From contig NZ_BCTQ01000004.1 of the NCBI RefSeq assembly GCF_001571365.1, positions 62,001 to 126,000 on the forward strand: a stretch of 64,000 nucleotides of DNA. The letters are read 5' to 3'. Origin of the DNA: Achromobacter denitrificans NBRC 15125 (GTDB lineage: Bacteria; Pseudomonadota; Gammaproteobacteria; Burkholderiales; Burkholderiaceae_B). Below the pieces are notes generated by a model. The model was not told the origin of the DNA. It searched no databases and saw only the letters and a list, made by a program, of their open reading frames with translations. The translations under genes were made by a program, and so were the position numbers. Shown here piece by piece: positions 16,699-24,657 of this stretch. The number at the start of each line of letters is the position of its first letter. Within the stretch, counting starts at the first letter, position 1.

Positions 16699-17871
16699 AT
16701 GAGCAAGCGCGCCGTCATCGTGGGGTGGTCGCACATCCCATTCGGCAAACTGGAGGACCCCGACACCGAGAGCCTCATGGCTCGCGTATCCGGCGCAGCC
16801 CTGGACCATGCGGGCATCGCGCCCGAGGACGTGGACGGCATTTATGCCGGCGTCATGAACAGCGGCTTCCAGAAGCAGGACTTCCAGGGCGCGCTGGTGG
16901 CCCTGGCGCAGCCGGCGCTGGCGCAGGTGCCGGCCGCAAGGCTGGAGAACGCATGCGCGACGGGCTCGGCGGCGTTGTACGCGGCGATGGATTTCATCGA
17001 GGCGGGGCGGGGGCGCGTCGCGCTGGTCGTCGGCGCCGAGAAAATGACCTCGCGTCCCACGGCCGAGATCGGCGACATTCTGCTCAATGCGAGCTACCGC
17101 AAGGAAGAGGCGGATATCGCCGGCGGCTTCGCCGGCGTCTTCGGCCAAATCGCCGCCGCCTATTTCGAGCGCCACGGGGACCAGGGCGAGGCGTTGGCGC
17201 AGATTGCCGCGAAGAACCACAAGAACGGCGTGGACAATCCCTACGCGCAGATCCGCAAGGACCTGGGTTTCGATTTCTGCAACACCGTTTCGGAGAAGAA
17301 CCCCTATGTCGCCGCGCCGCTGCGCCGCACCGACTGCTCGCTGATCTCGGACGGCGCGGCCGCGCTGGTGCTGGCCGACGAAGCGACGGCGGCGGGCCTG
17401 CGCCGCGCCATCGCTTTCCGGGCGCGGCGCCAGGCCAACGACATCCTGCCGCTCAGCCGGCGCGACCCCATCGCTTTCGAGGGCGCGGCGCGCGCATGGC
17501 GCGAGGCGCTGGCCGATGCCGGCGCCACGCTGGACGACCTGAGCCTGGTGGAGACGCACGATTGCTTCACCATCGCGGAACTGATCGAGTACGAGGCCAT
17601 GGGCCTGACGCCGCGCGGGCAGGGCGCCAGGGCGCTGCGGGAAGGATGGGTCCAGAAGGGCGGACGCCTGCCGGTGAATCCGTCGGGCGGTCTCAAGGCC
17701 AAGGGGCATCCGGTGGGCGCCACGGGCGTGTCCATGCACGTCATGGCCTGCCTGCAACTGGCCGGAGAGGCGCAGGGCATGCAAGTGCCGGGCGCCGCAT
17801 TGGCGGGCGTGTTCAACATGGGCGGCGCGGCCGTGGCCAACTACGTCAGCATCCTGGAGCGCGTCAAATGA
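16699..17871 (+). CDS. Thiolase-family protein, SCP2-type acetyl-CoA acetyltransferase-like
   Basis: A 390-residue thiolase fold. The nucleophile is Cys86 in ENACATGSAA; the catalytic His is in LKAKGHPVGATG, with another in VETHDCFTIAEL. At the C-terminus the classical second Cys (CxG motif) is replaced by FNMGGAAVANY, as in SCP-x/SCP2-type thiolases, so thiolytic rather than condensing chemistry is the usual reading. Start ATG 16699 has a GAGGAGA ribosome site. It is translationally coupled (ATGA) to the CoA ligase, and an SDR follows. The three genes form a beta-oxidation-like module for the acid imported by the TRAP system; that link is inference. Confidence 0.87.
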   Translation: MSKRAVIVGWSHIPFGKLEDPDTESLMARVSGAALDHAGIAPEDVDGIYAGVMNSGFQKQDFQGALVALAQPALAQVPAARLENACATGSAALYAAMDFIEAGRGRVALVVGAEKMTSRPTAEIGDILLNASYRKEEADIAGGFAGVFGQIAAAYFERHGDQGEALAQIAAKNHKNGVDNPYAQIRKDLGFDFCNTVSEKNPYVAAPLRRTDCSLISDGAAALVLADEATAAGLRRAIAFRARRQANDILPLSRRDPIAFEGAARAWREALADAGATLDDLSLVETHDCFTIAELIEYEAMGLTPRGQGARALREGWVQKGGRLPVNPSGGLKAKGHPVGATGVSMHVMACLQLAGEAQGMQVPGAALAGVFNMGGAAVANYVSILERVK

Positions 17872-19541
17872 GCGGCGGTCCCGAATTCGCGGCCGCGACG
17901 GACGCGGCAGCCGGCGCCGCGGCGCCCCGGGGAGGGGTGGCCCCCGCGTCGCGTCGCGCGATGAACCTGGCGCATTTCCTGGTCCAGGCGGCGCGCCGCC
18001 ATCCCGCCCGCCTGGCGCTGCGGTGCGGCAGGCTCAGCCGTAGCTGGAGCGAGTTGGACGCGCGCACCGCCGCGCTGGCGCAGGCGCTGGGGGAGCGCGG
18101 AGTGGGCAAGGGCGACCGGGTGCTGGTGCATTCCCGCAACAGCTTCGAATTCGTCGAAACCCTGTTCGCCGTGCTGCGCCTGGGCGCGGTCTGGGTGCCG
18201 ACCAACTTCCGCATTTCCGCGGACGAGGCCGTCTATCTGGCCCAGGCCGCGGGCGCCAAGGCCTTCCTCTGCGAAGGGCAGTCGCCGGAACATGCGGCGG
18301 CCGTGGCCCGCGCCATGCCCGGCCTGGCGCTGCTGGCGCGGCTGGGGCCGGGAAGCTTCGGCGAGGCCGACACCGCCACGCTGATCGAGGCGCGGCTGGA
18401 GACCGCGCCGCGGGCTTGCGCGGACGTGGATTACGACGATCCATGCTGGTTCTTCTTCACGTCCGGCACCACCGGGCATCCGAAGGCCGCGGTGCTGACG
18501 CATGGACAGATGGCTTTCGTGGTCACGAACCACCTGTGCGACCTGATGCCGGGCACGACCGAGGACGACGTCAGTCTGGCCGTCGCGCCTTTGTCGCACG
18601 GCGCGGGCATCCACTTCTTGACGCAGGTGGCGCGCGCGGCATGCACGGTGCTGCCGGAGGGCGCGCGCTTCGATGCCGGCGAACTGTGGGGCCTGGTCGA
18701 GCGCCATGGCGTAACCAACATGTTCGCCGTGCCCACCATCGTGAAGATGCTGGTAGAGCATCCCGCGGTGGACGAGCGCGACCATCGCAGTCTGCGCTAT
18801 GTGGTCTACGCCGGCGCGCCCATGTACCGCGAAGACCAGAAGCGCGCCCTCGAAAAACTGGGCAGCGTGCTGGTGCAGTACTTCGGGCTGGGCGAGGTGA
18901 CCGGCAACATCACGGTGCTGCCGCCTTCGCAGCACCGCGCCGCGGACGCGCCAGACGCGCGCGCGGGCACTTGCGGATACGAGCGCACCGGCATGCAGGT
19001 CAGCATCCAGGACGAAGCGGGCCGGCCGCTGCCCGCGGGGCAGACCGGCGAGATCTGCGTCTGCGGCCCGGCCGTGTTCGCGGGCTACTACGCCAATCCG
19101 CAGGCCAATGCCAAGGCGTTCCGCGACGGCTGGTTCCGCACGGGCGACCTGGGCTATCAGGACGAACAGGGCTACCTCTACATCACCGGCCGGCAGTCCG
19201 ATATGTACATCTCGGGCGGGTCCAACATCTATCCGCGCGAGGTCGAGGAAAAAGTGCTGGCCCACCCCGCCGTGGCGGAAGCCGCGGTGCTGGGCGTGCC
19301 CGATCCGACCTGGGGCGAAGTGGGGGTGATGGTCTGCGTGCTGCGTCCCGGCCATGCGCTGGAGGCGGAGGCGCTGCTGGACTGGCTGGCGCCGCGCATC
19401 GCGCGCTACAAGCTGCCGCGCCAGGTGTTTTTCTGGGAGTCGCTGCCGCGCTCGGGCTACGGCAAGATCACCAAGAAACTGGTGCGTGACGCCCTGCACG
19501 AGCGCGGCTGCCTGGCGCTGGCTGCGCAAGCGGAAGGCTGA
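17868..19541 (+). CDS. Fatty-acid/aromatic acyl-CoA synthetase (AMP-forming)
   Basis: A 557-residue ANL-superfamily ligase with all core motifs: phosphate loop FFTSGTTGHPKAAVLTH, adenine region QYFGLGEVTGN, hinge WFRTGDLGYQDEQGYLYITG with the GRQSDMYISGGSNIYPREVE loop, and the catalytic Lys near the end in SGYGKITKKLVRD. The first ~30 residues are a low-complexity Ala/Gly/Pro stretch; a Met at residue 32 (MNLAHFLVQAARRHP) is where homology should begin. Start ATG 17868 overlaps the thiolase stop. It makes the CoA thioester used by the neighbouring SDR and thiolase. Confidence 0.92.
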   Translation: MSGGPEFAAATDAAAGAAAPRGGVAPASRRAMNLAHFLVQAARRHPARLALRCGRLSRSWSELDARTAALAQALGERGVGKGDRVLVHSRNSFEFVETLFAVLRLGAVWVPTNFRISADEAVYLAQAAGAKAFLCEGQSPEHAAAVARAMPGLALLARLGPGSFGEADTATLIEARLETAPRACADVDYDDPCWFFFTSGTTGHPKAAVLTHGQMAFVVTNHLCDLMPGTTEDDVSLAVAPLSHGAGIHFLTQVARAACTVLPEGARFDAGELWGLVERHGVTNMFAVPTIVKMLVEHPAVDERDHRSLRYVVYAGAPMYREDQKRALEKLGSVLVQYFGLGEVTGNITVLPPSQHRAADAPDARAGTCGYERTGMQVSIQDEAGRPLPAGQTGEICVCGPAVFAGYYANPQANAKAFRDGWFRTGDLGYQDEQGYLYITGRQSDMYISGGSNIYPREVEEKVLAHPAVAEAAVLGVPDPTWGEVGVMVCVLRPGHALEAEALLDWLAPRIARYKLPRQVFFWESLPRSGYGKITKKLVRDALHERGCLALAAQAEG

Positions 19542-19572
19542 ACGGCAGTATCCACAACGAGGAGACAGAATC

Positions 19573-20337
19573 ATGGAGATGGCGCAAGAGGCAATCCTGG
19601 TTACGGGCGGCGCGTCGGGCATCGGCCTGGCCGTGGCGCGCGGCCTGCTGGACGCCGGACGCAAGGTGCTGGTGGCCGATGTTTCGCAGGAGAGGCTGGA
19701 TGAAATCCGGGAAATGGCTCCGGCCGGCCGGCTGGGCTGCGTGCGGCTGGATGTGTCCGACGAGGCCGAGGTGATGGACGCGATGGCCCGGCTGGAGCGG
19801 GATTTCGGGCCGATATCCGGCCTGGTGAACTCGGCCGGAATCGGCCGCGACGTTCCGTTTCTGGATACCGACGCAGCCATGCTGCGGCGCATCCTGGAGG
19901 TGAACCTGGTGGGGTCTTTCGTGGTGGCGCGCGAAGCGGCGCGGCGCATGCGCGAACGGCGGCGCGGTTCCATCGTCAACATCGCCTCGGTGTCCGGCAT
20001 CAGGGGCAACGCCGGCCGCGCGGCCTATGGCGCGTCCAAGGGCGGCGTCGTGACGCTGACCCGCGTCATGGCGGTGGAGCTGGCGGCTTATGGCATCAGG
20101 GTGAACGCCGTCGCCCCGGGGCCTATCGAGACGCCGCTGGTGGGGCAGATGCATACGGAGGCAGCCCGCGCCGCCTGGCGCCAAGTCGTGCCGCAGCACC
20201 GTTATGCCACGCCCGAAGAGCTGAACGGAACCATCGGCTGGCTGCTGGACGAAGCTCAATCCAGCTATGTGACGGGCCAGATCATTTGCGTGGACGGCGG
20301 GTTCACCGCTGCCGGCATGCTGCCCGCCGTACATTGA
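19573..20337 (+). CDS. SDR-family oxidoreductase (3-hydroxyacyl-CoA dehydrogenase-like)
   Basis: Classical SDR of 254 residues with TGGASGIG cofactor loop, NSAG, catalytic Ser in NIASVSG, and YGASK. Start ATG 19573 follows a GGAGACAG ribosome site 31 nt after the ligase. As the third gene of thiolase-ligase-SDR it could oxidise a hydroxyacyl-CoA before thiolysis. It is followed directly by a 30-bp palindrome that probably ends the transcript. Confidence 0.9.
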   Translation: MEMAQEAILVTGGASGIGLAVARGLLDAGRKVLVADVSQERLDEIREMAPAGRLGCVRLDVSDEAEVMDAMARLERDFGPISGLVNSAGIGRDVPFLDTDAAMLRRILEVNLVGSFVVAREAARRMRERRRGSIVNIASVSGIRGNAGRAAYGASKGGVVTLTRVMAVELAAYGIRVNAVAPGPIETPLVGQMHTEAARAAWRQVVPQHRYATPEELNGTIGWLLDEAQSSYVTGQIICVDGGFTAAGMLPAVH

Positions 20338-20367
20338 CCCGGGCCTGTCGGCGCCGACAGGCCCGGG
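20338..20367. terminator. 30-bp perfect palindrome directly after the SDR stop codon
   Basis: CCCGGGCCTGTCGGC followed at once by its exact reverse complement: a very stable GC-rich stem on either strand, ending the thiolase-ligase-SDR operon. No long T-tract follows (CCTTCCGATT), so termination may be partial. Confidence 0.6.
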
Positions 20368-20413
20368 CCTTCCGATTCCACCCATCGCGCCACAAGCGCA
20401 CGGAGTCCAGAAC

Positions 20414-20995
20414 ATGCGAACCATCACCGTGGATCGTGCGTCGCGGGGATCACAGGCATTGCCCCGCCCGAGAACACTGATACATCCGGGAGCCTTCAAC
20501 CCGGTGCGGATCCATAGCCGCAGCGCGCGGCAAGGCCGCCACTTGCGCCTGTCCCTGAGGCCAGGCGCAAGCCTGTACGACGCCCTGGTCGGCGCGCTGG
20601 CCGGCGCTGGCGTCGCCAACGCGTCGATGACGCTGCTGGGCGGCGTCTTCAGCCACCTCGACTATTGCACCGCTCCGCCGGATCCGGAGCGCCATCGGGT
20701 CGTGGCCTATACCGAACCCATCTCGGCGGGGCCCGCATACTTGATCTTCGGCAACGCCACACTGGGCAAGGCCGATGGCGGCGGGGCGCTGGTGCATTGC
20801 CATGCCGCGTTCTGCGATGAACGCGGCGAACCGCTGGGCGGCCACATCATTGCGCAAACCACGATACTCGGCCCCTTGCCCGTCCCGGTGCTGGTGACGG
20901 CGCTGGACGGGATCGAGCTGCGCGCCACCTACGACGCCGAAACCAATCTGCGACTGCTGCAACCTCATGGAGCCCAAGACCATGATGCCGCCTGA
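20414..20995 (+). CDS. PPC/DUF296 domain protein (first of a tandem pair)
   Basis: A 193-residue protein. From about residue 40 it matches the plant and prokaryote conserved (PPC, DUF296) domain: LRPGASLYDALVGAL, then GALVHCHAAFCDERGEPLGGHI. The two His of the HxH strand and the GGH turn, which build the conserved metal/trimer site, are present. Bacterial PPC proteins form trimers; their function is unsettled. The N-terminal 40 residues are unlike the family core. Its end overlaps the next gene, another PPC protein. Confidence 0.72.
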   Translation: MRTITVDRASRGSQALPRPRTLIHPGAFNPVRIHSRSARQGRHLRLSLRPGASLYDALVGALAGAGVANASMTLLGGVFSHLDYCTAPPDPERHRVVAYTEPISAGPAYLIFGNATLGKADGGGALVHCHAAFCDERGEPLGGHIIAQTTILGPLPVPVLVTALDGIELRATYDAETNLRLLQPHGAQDHDAA

Positions 20996-21377
20996 AATCG
21001 AAACCGGAACCATGGGCCGGGTGGCCTACGCGCGGATCGGTCCGAACGAGGACCTGGTGCAGGGCGTCGAAAAACTGTGCCTTGCCGAGGGGTTCCGCAA
21101 CGCCTTCGTCCGGGGAGCGCTAGGCAGTCTCGTCGACGCCTGCCTGTATGCCCGCGATGGCGGCTATCGCCATCTCACGGGGCCCGCCGTCGAAATCGTC
21201 AGCCTCGCGGGCGAGGTCAGGGCCCAGCCGGATGGATCGCTGACCGCCTCGCTGTCGGGCGTGGTCGCGGACCCGCAGGGCCGGATACATGGCGGCCCCT
21301 TCGTGCCCGGCGCCAATCCGATCTGCATGACGTTCGAGGTGACGCTGGAGGAATGGCTGCCCGCCGGCGGCGATTGA
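20982..21377 (+). CDS. PPC/DUF296 domain protein (second of a tandem pair, His site lost)
   Basis: A 131-residue PPC-like protein: ARIGPNEDLVQGVEKLCLAEG at the start, then the strand TASLSGVVADPQGRIHGGPF. At the equivalent of the HxH...GGH site it has A-S-L-S and GGP, so the conserved His are gone. Start ATG 20982 is favoured because GGAG lies about 9 nt upstream; ATG 20967 and 20985 are alternatives. It overlaps the first PPC gene by 14 nt, so both are made together. The pair may form a hetero-oligomer with one metal-competent and one degenerate subunit; that is inference. Confidence 0.68.
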   Translation: MMPPEIETGTMGRVAYARIGPNEDLVQGVEKLCLAEGFRNAFVRGALGSLVDACLYARDGGYRHLTGPAVEIVSLAGEVRAQPDGSLTASLSGVVADPQGRIHGGPFVPGANPICMTFEVTLEEWLPAGGD

Positions 21378-21451
21378 TCCAGCGGCCGGGGCGGCTCGCC
21401 GCCCCGGCCGGCACGCGAGGGGGCGGCTCGGACCCATCTTGCTCCTGGATT

Positions 21452-21490
21452 CAAAAATCTCGATAAAAATTATTGACGCCGAGATTTTTG
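21452..21490. promoter_or_regulatory. Inverted repeat (11-bp arms, 17-nt spacer) carrying the AATCTCG/CGAGATT element
   Basis: Arms 21452-21462 and 21480-21490 are perfect reverse complements. The inner 31 bp (21456-21486) repeat the element found at 12639-12669, with the same arms, same spacing and the same ATAAA after the left arm. It overlaps the -35 region of the promoter at 21473-21501, so it is well placed for repression. Confidence 0.7.
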
Positions 21491-21501
21491 CTGCTTATCG
21501 T
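21473..21501 (+). promoter_or_regulatory. Sigma70-type promoter of the dioxygenase/Liv operon
   Basis: TTGACG (21473-21478), a 17-nt spacer and TATCGT (21496-21501), about 60 nt upstream of the first start codon. The -35 box lies inside the inverted repeat at 21452-21490. Confidence 0.6.
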
Positions 21502-21561
21502 AGAAAAAAAGCGCCAGGATGACCGGCATGCAGCCGGCGGCAGGCGCGCGAGGAGACAGCA

Positions 21562-22425
21562 GTGATACGGCTACACGACATCCGGTACGTCCGGCTGGGC
21601 ACCCGCGACCTGGAAGGGGCGATCCGCTACGCGACCACCGTGCTGGGCCTCGAACTGGCCCGCCGGGAACATGGCGCGGCCTATTTCAAATCCGATTCGC
21701 GCGACCATACCCTCTGCTACTTCGAAGGCGATCCGCGGGACCATACCGCGGCGTTCGAGGTGGACACTCCCGAGGAACTGGAGCGCGCCGGCGCGGTGCT
21801 GGAACGCAGCGGCTACGCCGTCGCCGCGGGCCGCCGCGAGGACGCGGAACAGCGCTACGTGCGCGACTTCCTCAGCTTCGTCGATCCGTCCGGCAACCGC
21901 ATCGAACTCGTGCACGCGCCGCAGCACAGCGGCCGCCGCTACTTCCCCGGCCGCGACGCCGGCGTGACCGGCTTTTCGCACATCGGCCTGCGCACGCTGG
22001 ATGCGCGGCGCGACGAAGCCTTCTGGACGGGCCTGCTCTCGGCGCGCGTCAGCGACCGCATCGGCGAAGCGCCCCTGCTGCGCATCGACGAAGTCCACCA
22101 CAAGATCGCGCTGTTCCCGTCCGCCTATCCGGGCGTGCAGCACATCAACCACCAGGTCGAGAGCATCGACGACATCATGCGCGCCTGGTATCAGCTGCGC
22201 GAGTGGAACGTGCCGATCCGCTTCGGCCCGGGGCGGCATCCCACCTCGGGTGCGATGTTCCTGTACTTCGACGGACCGGACGGGATGATCTACGAATACT
22301 CCACCGGTGTGCGCCTGATCACCGCCGAAGAGGAAAAGACCTACCGGCCCCGCAGCTTCCCGGCGGTGCCGTCCTCGTTCTGCATGTGGGGCGCCAAGCC
22401 CGATATCCCGGAGTTCAAATCGTGA
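21562..22425 (+). CDS. VOC-superfamily protein, type I extradiol dioxygenase-like
   Basis: A 287-residue two-module VOC protein. The C-terminal module keeps the three metal ligands expected for type I extradiol dioxygenases: His140 in GFSHIGLRT, His197 in INHQVESIDD and Glu245 in MIYEYSTG. It could therefore cleave a catechol-type ring meta to the hydroxyls. The start is GTG 21562 with GAGGAG upstream. It is the first gene of a nine-gene operon, and its stop overlaps the aldolase-like gene start. The semialdehyde dehydrogenase two genes on is of the 2-hydroxymuconate type, which supports a meta-cleavage role. Glyoxalase-like or isomerase functions are possible alternatives. Confidence 0.82.
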   Translation: MIRLHDIRYVRLGTRDLEGAIRYATTVLGLELARREHGAAYFKSDSRDHTLCYFEGDPRDHTAAFEVDTPEELERAGAVLERSGYAVAAGRREDAEQRYVRDFLSFVDPSGNRIELVHAPQHSGRRYFPGRDAGVTGFSHIGLRTLDARRDEAFWTGLLSARVSDRIGEAPLLRIDEVHHKIALFPSAYPGVQHINHQVESIDDIMRAWYQLREWNVPIRFGPGRHPTSGAMFLYFDGPDGMIYEYSTGVRLITAEEEKTYRPRSFPAVPSSFCMWGAKPDIPEFKS

Positions 22426-23144
22426 GCGCCGCGCAACCGCAAGCGGCCGGGCAGGAAGCGCTGGTCCGGGTGGCCGCGCGCGCCCTGGCCCGGGCCGGCC
22501 TGGTCCACGCCTACGGCCATTGCAGCGCGCGCCTCGATGCCGGCCATTTCCTGGTCTGCGCGGCCCGGCCCATGGGCCTGATCGAGCCTGGCGAGGCGGG
22601 CACGGTGGTGCCGGTGCACGGCGACCTGCCCGAAGGCGTGCTGGGCGAGGTCCGCATCCACCAGCACATCTACCGGCAGCGCCCGGACGTGGGCGGCGTG
22701 GTGCGGTCGATGCCGCCCACCGTCATGACGCTGTCGTCGGCGCGCGTCACGCCCCAGCCGCGCCACGGCATGGGTTCCTATTTTTCGCCGGCCGTGCCGC
22801 TCTGGGACGATCCGCAGCTGGTGCGCAGCGACGCGCAGGCCCGCGGCGTGGCCGAGGCGCTGGGCGCGGCGCGCGCGGTGGCCATGCGCGGCAACGGCGC
22901 GGTGGTCGCGGCCGAGTCCCTGATGCATGCCGTGGTGCTGACCTGGTACCTGGAGGATGCCGCCCGCATCGAATGGCAGCTGCGGTCGGCCGGGCTGGCC
23001 GACGGCGCGCCGACGCTGGCGCCCGAAGAGGCGGCCCAGCGCGCCGTGGGCACCGGGCGCATCTACGAGCGCATGTGGGAATACCTGACCGCCGGCGACG
23101 CTGAAGCGGCGCTGGCCGACCTGTCACAACCGAGGACGCAATGA
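22422..23144 (+). CDS. Class II aldolase/adducin-family protein lacking the zinc-binding histidines
   Basis: A 240-residue protein with the class II aldolase fold (LVHAYGHCSARL; GEVRIHQHIYRQRPDVGGVV; LEDAARIEW). The family binds a divalent metal through an HxH pair and a distal His in RGHG. Here the pair is Arg95-Ser96-Met97 and the distal position is Asn158 (MRGNGAVV), so all three ligands are replaced, while the acidic residue Glu76 remains. It may be a degenerate or metal-independent subfamily, or a structural partner. Start GTG 22422 overlaps the dioxygenase stop, and the stop overlaps the dehydrogenase start. Relatives include decarboxylases of dihydroxyphthalate and sugar-phosphate epimerases. 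Confidence 0.8.
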   Translation: MSAAQPQAAGQEALVRVAARALARAGLVHAYGHCSARLDAGHFLVCAARPMGLIEPGEAGTVVPVHGDLPEGVLGEVRIHQHIYRQRPDVGGVVRSMPPTVMTLSSARVTPQPRHGMGSYFSPAVPLWDDPQLVRSDAQARGVAEALGAARAVAMRGNGAVVAAESLMHAVVLTWYLEDAARIEWQLRSAGLADGAPTLAPEEAAQRAVGTGRIYERMWEYLTAGDAEAALADLSQPRTQ

Positions 23145-24595
23145 CCGATTTCCGCAATTTCATCAACGGCCAGTGGGTCGCCACCGGCAGCACCTTCGAT
23201 AATCGGGACCCGGTCGACAATCGCCTGATCGGCCGCGTGCACGAGGCGGGCGACGCCGAGGTCGACGCGGCGGTGCGGGCGGCCAAGGCCGCGCTGAGCG
23301 GCCCCTGGGCCAGGCTGAAGACGCAGCAGCGCGTCGAGCTGCTGCACGCGGTGGCCGACGGCATTACGCGCCGCTTCGATGATTTCGTCGACGCCGAGAT
23401 CGCCGACACCGGCAAGCCCTACGACCTGGCGAGCCACCTGGACATCCCGCGCGGCGCCGCGAACTTCAAGATCTTCGCGGACCTGGTGCGCAACGTTCCC
23501 AACGAGGCCTTCGACCTGGAAACGCCGGACGGCGGCCATGCCCTGAACTACGGGGTGCGCGTGCCGCGCGGCGTGATCGGCGTGATCTGCCCCTGGAACC
23601 TGCCGCTGTTGCTGATGACCTGGAAGGTGGGGCCGGCGCTGGCTTGCGGCAATACGGTGGTGGTCAAGCCGTCGGAGGATACGCCGGGCACGGCCACGCT
23701 GCTGGGCGAGGTCATGAACGAGGTCGGCGTGCCGGCGGGCGTCTATAACGTGGTGCATGGCCGGGGCCCGGGATCGGCGGGCGAAAAGCTCACCCGCCAT
23801 CCGCTGGTCGACGGCATCACCTTCACCGGCGAGACCCGCACGGGCGAAGCCATCATGCAGGCCGCGGCGGTGGGCGTGCGCCCCGTGTCGTTCGAGCTGG
23901 GCGGCAAGAACGCGGGCATTGTGTTCGCCGACGCGGACTTCGACAAGGCGGTGGCGGGCATCGCGCGCGCCGCGTTCGACAACACGGGGCAGGTCTGCCT
24001 GGGCACCGAGCGCGTCTACGTGCAGCGGCCGATCTTCGAGCGCTTCGTGGCGGCGCTGGGCGAGCGCGCCCGGGGTTTCAAGCTGGGGCGGCCCAAGGAT
24101 CCCGGCGTGAACCTGGGGCCGCTGATTTCGCAGCGCCACCGCGACAAAGTGCTGAGCTACTACACCCGCGCCCGCGAAGAGGGCGCCACGGTGGTGGCGG
24201 GCGGCGGCGTGCCGGACATGCCGGACGAGCTGGCCGCCGGCGCCTGGGTGCAGCCCACGGTCTGGACCGGCCTGCCGGAAAGCTCGGCCGTCATCCAGCA
24301 GGAGATCTTCGGGCCCTGCTGCCACATCGCGCCCTTCGACACGGAAGAAGAGGCCATCGCGCTGGCCAACGCCACGCGCTACGGGCTGGCGGCCACCGTG
24401 TGGACCGGCAACGTCGGCACCGCGCACCGGATGGGCCAGGCCCTGGAAGTGGGCATCTGCTGGATCAATTCCTGGTTCCTGCGCGATTTGCGCACGGCCT
24501 TCGGCGGCGCCAAGCAGTCGGGCATCGGACGCGAAGGCGGCGTGCATTCGCTGGAGTTCTACACGGAGCTGCGCAATGTCTGCGTGAAGCTCTGA
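23141..24595 (+). CDS. 2-hydroxymuconic/2-aminomuconic semialdehyde dehydrogenase-type ALDH
   Basis: A 484-residue NAD(P)-dependent aldehyde dehydrogenase. The oxyanion Asn153 is in PWNLP, the general base Glu252 in FELGGKNAG and the nucleophile Cys286 in NTGQVCLGTERV. The C-terminal block WFLRDLRTAFGGAKQSGIGR, followed by EGGVHSLEFYTE, is highly characteristic of meta-pathway semialdehyde dehydrogenases (DmpC/XylG/AmnC group). It would oxidise a ring-fission semialdehyde to the dicarboxylate. It is coupled by ATGA to the aldolase-like gene and precedes the Liv importer genes. Confidence 0.9.
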   Translation: MTDFRNFINGQWVATGSTFDNRDPVDNRLIGRVHEAGDAEVDAAVRAAKAALSGPWARLKTQQRVELLHAVADGITRRFDDFVDAEIADTGKPYDLASHLDIPRGAANFKIFADLVRNVPNEAFDLETPDGGHALNYGVRVPRGVIGVICPWNLPLLLMTWKVGPALACGNTVVVKPSEDTPGTATLLGEVMNEVGVPAGVYNVVHGRGPGSAGEKLTRHPLVDGITFTGETRTGEAIMQAAAVGVRPVSFELGGKNAGIVFADADFDKAVAGIARAAFDNTGQVCLGTERVYVQRPIFERFVAALGERARGFKLGRPKDPGVNLGPLISQRHRDKVLSYYTRAREEGATVVAGGGVPDMPDELAAGAWVQPTVWTGLPESSAVIQQEIFGPCCHIAPFDTEEEAIALANATRYGLAATVWTGNVGTAHRMGQALEVGICWINSWFLRDLRTAFGGAKQSGIGREGGVHSLEFYTELRNVCVKL

Positions 24596-24657
24596 CGCGT
24601 CACGGCAGGCGCCGCGCAGAACGGCGCCGCCGCCCACATCCCCCAAGGAGACATAGC

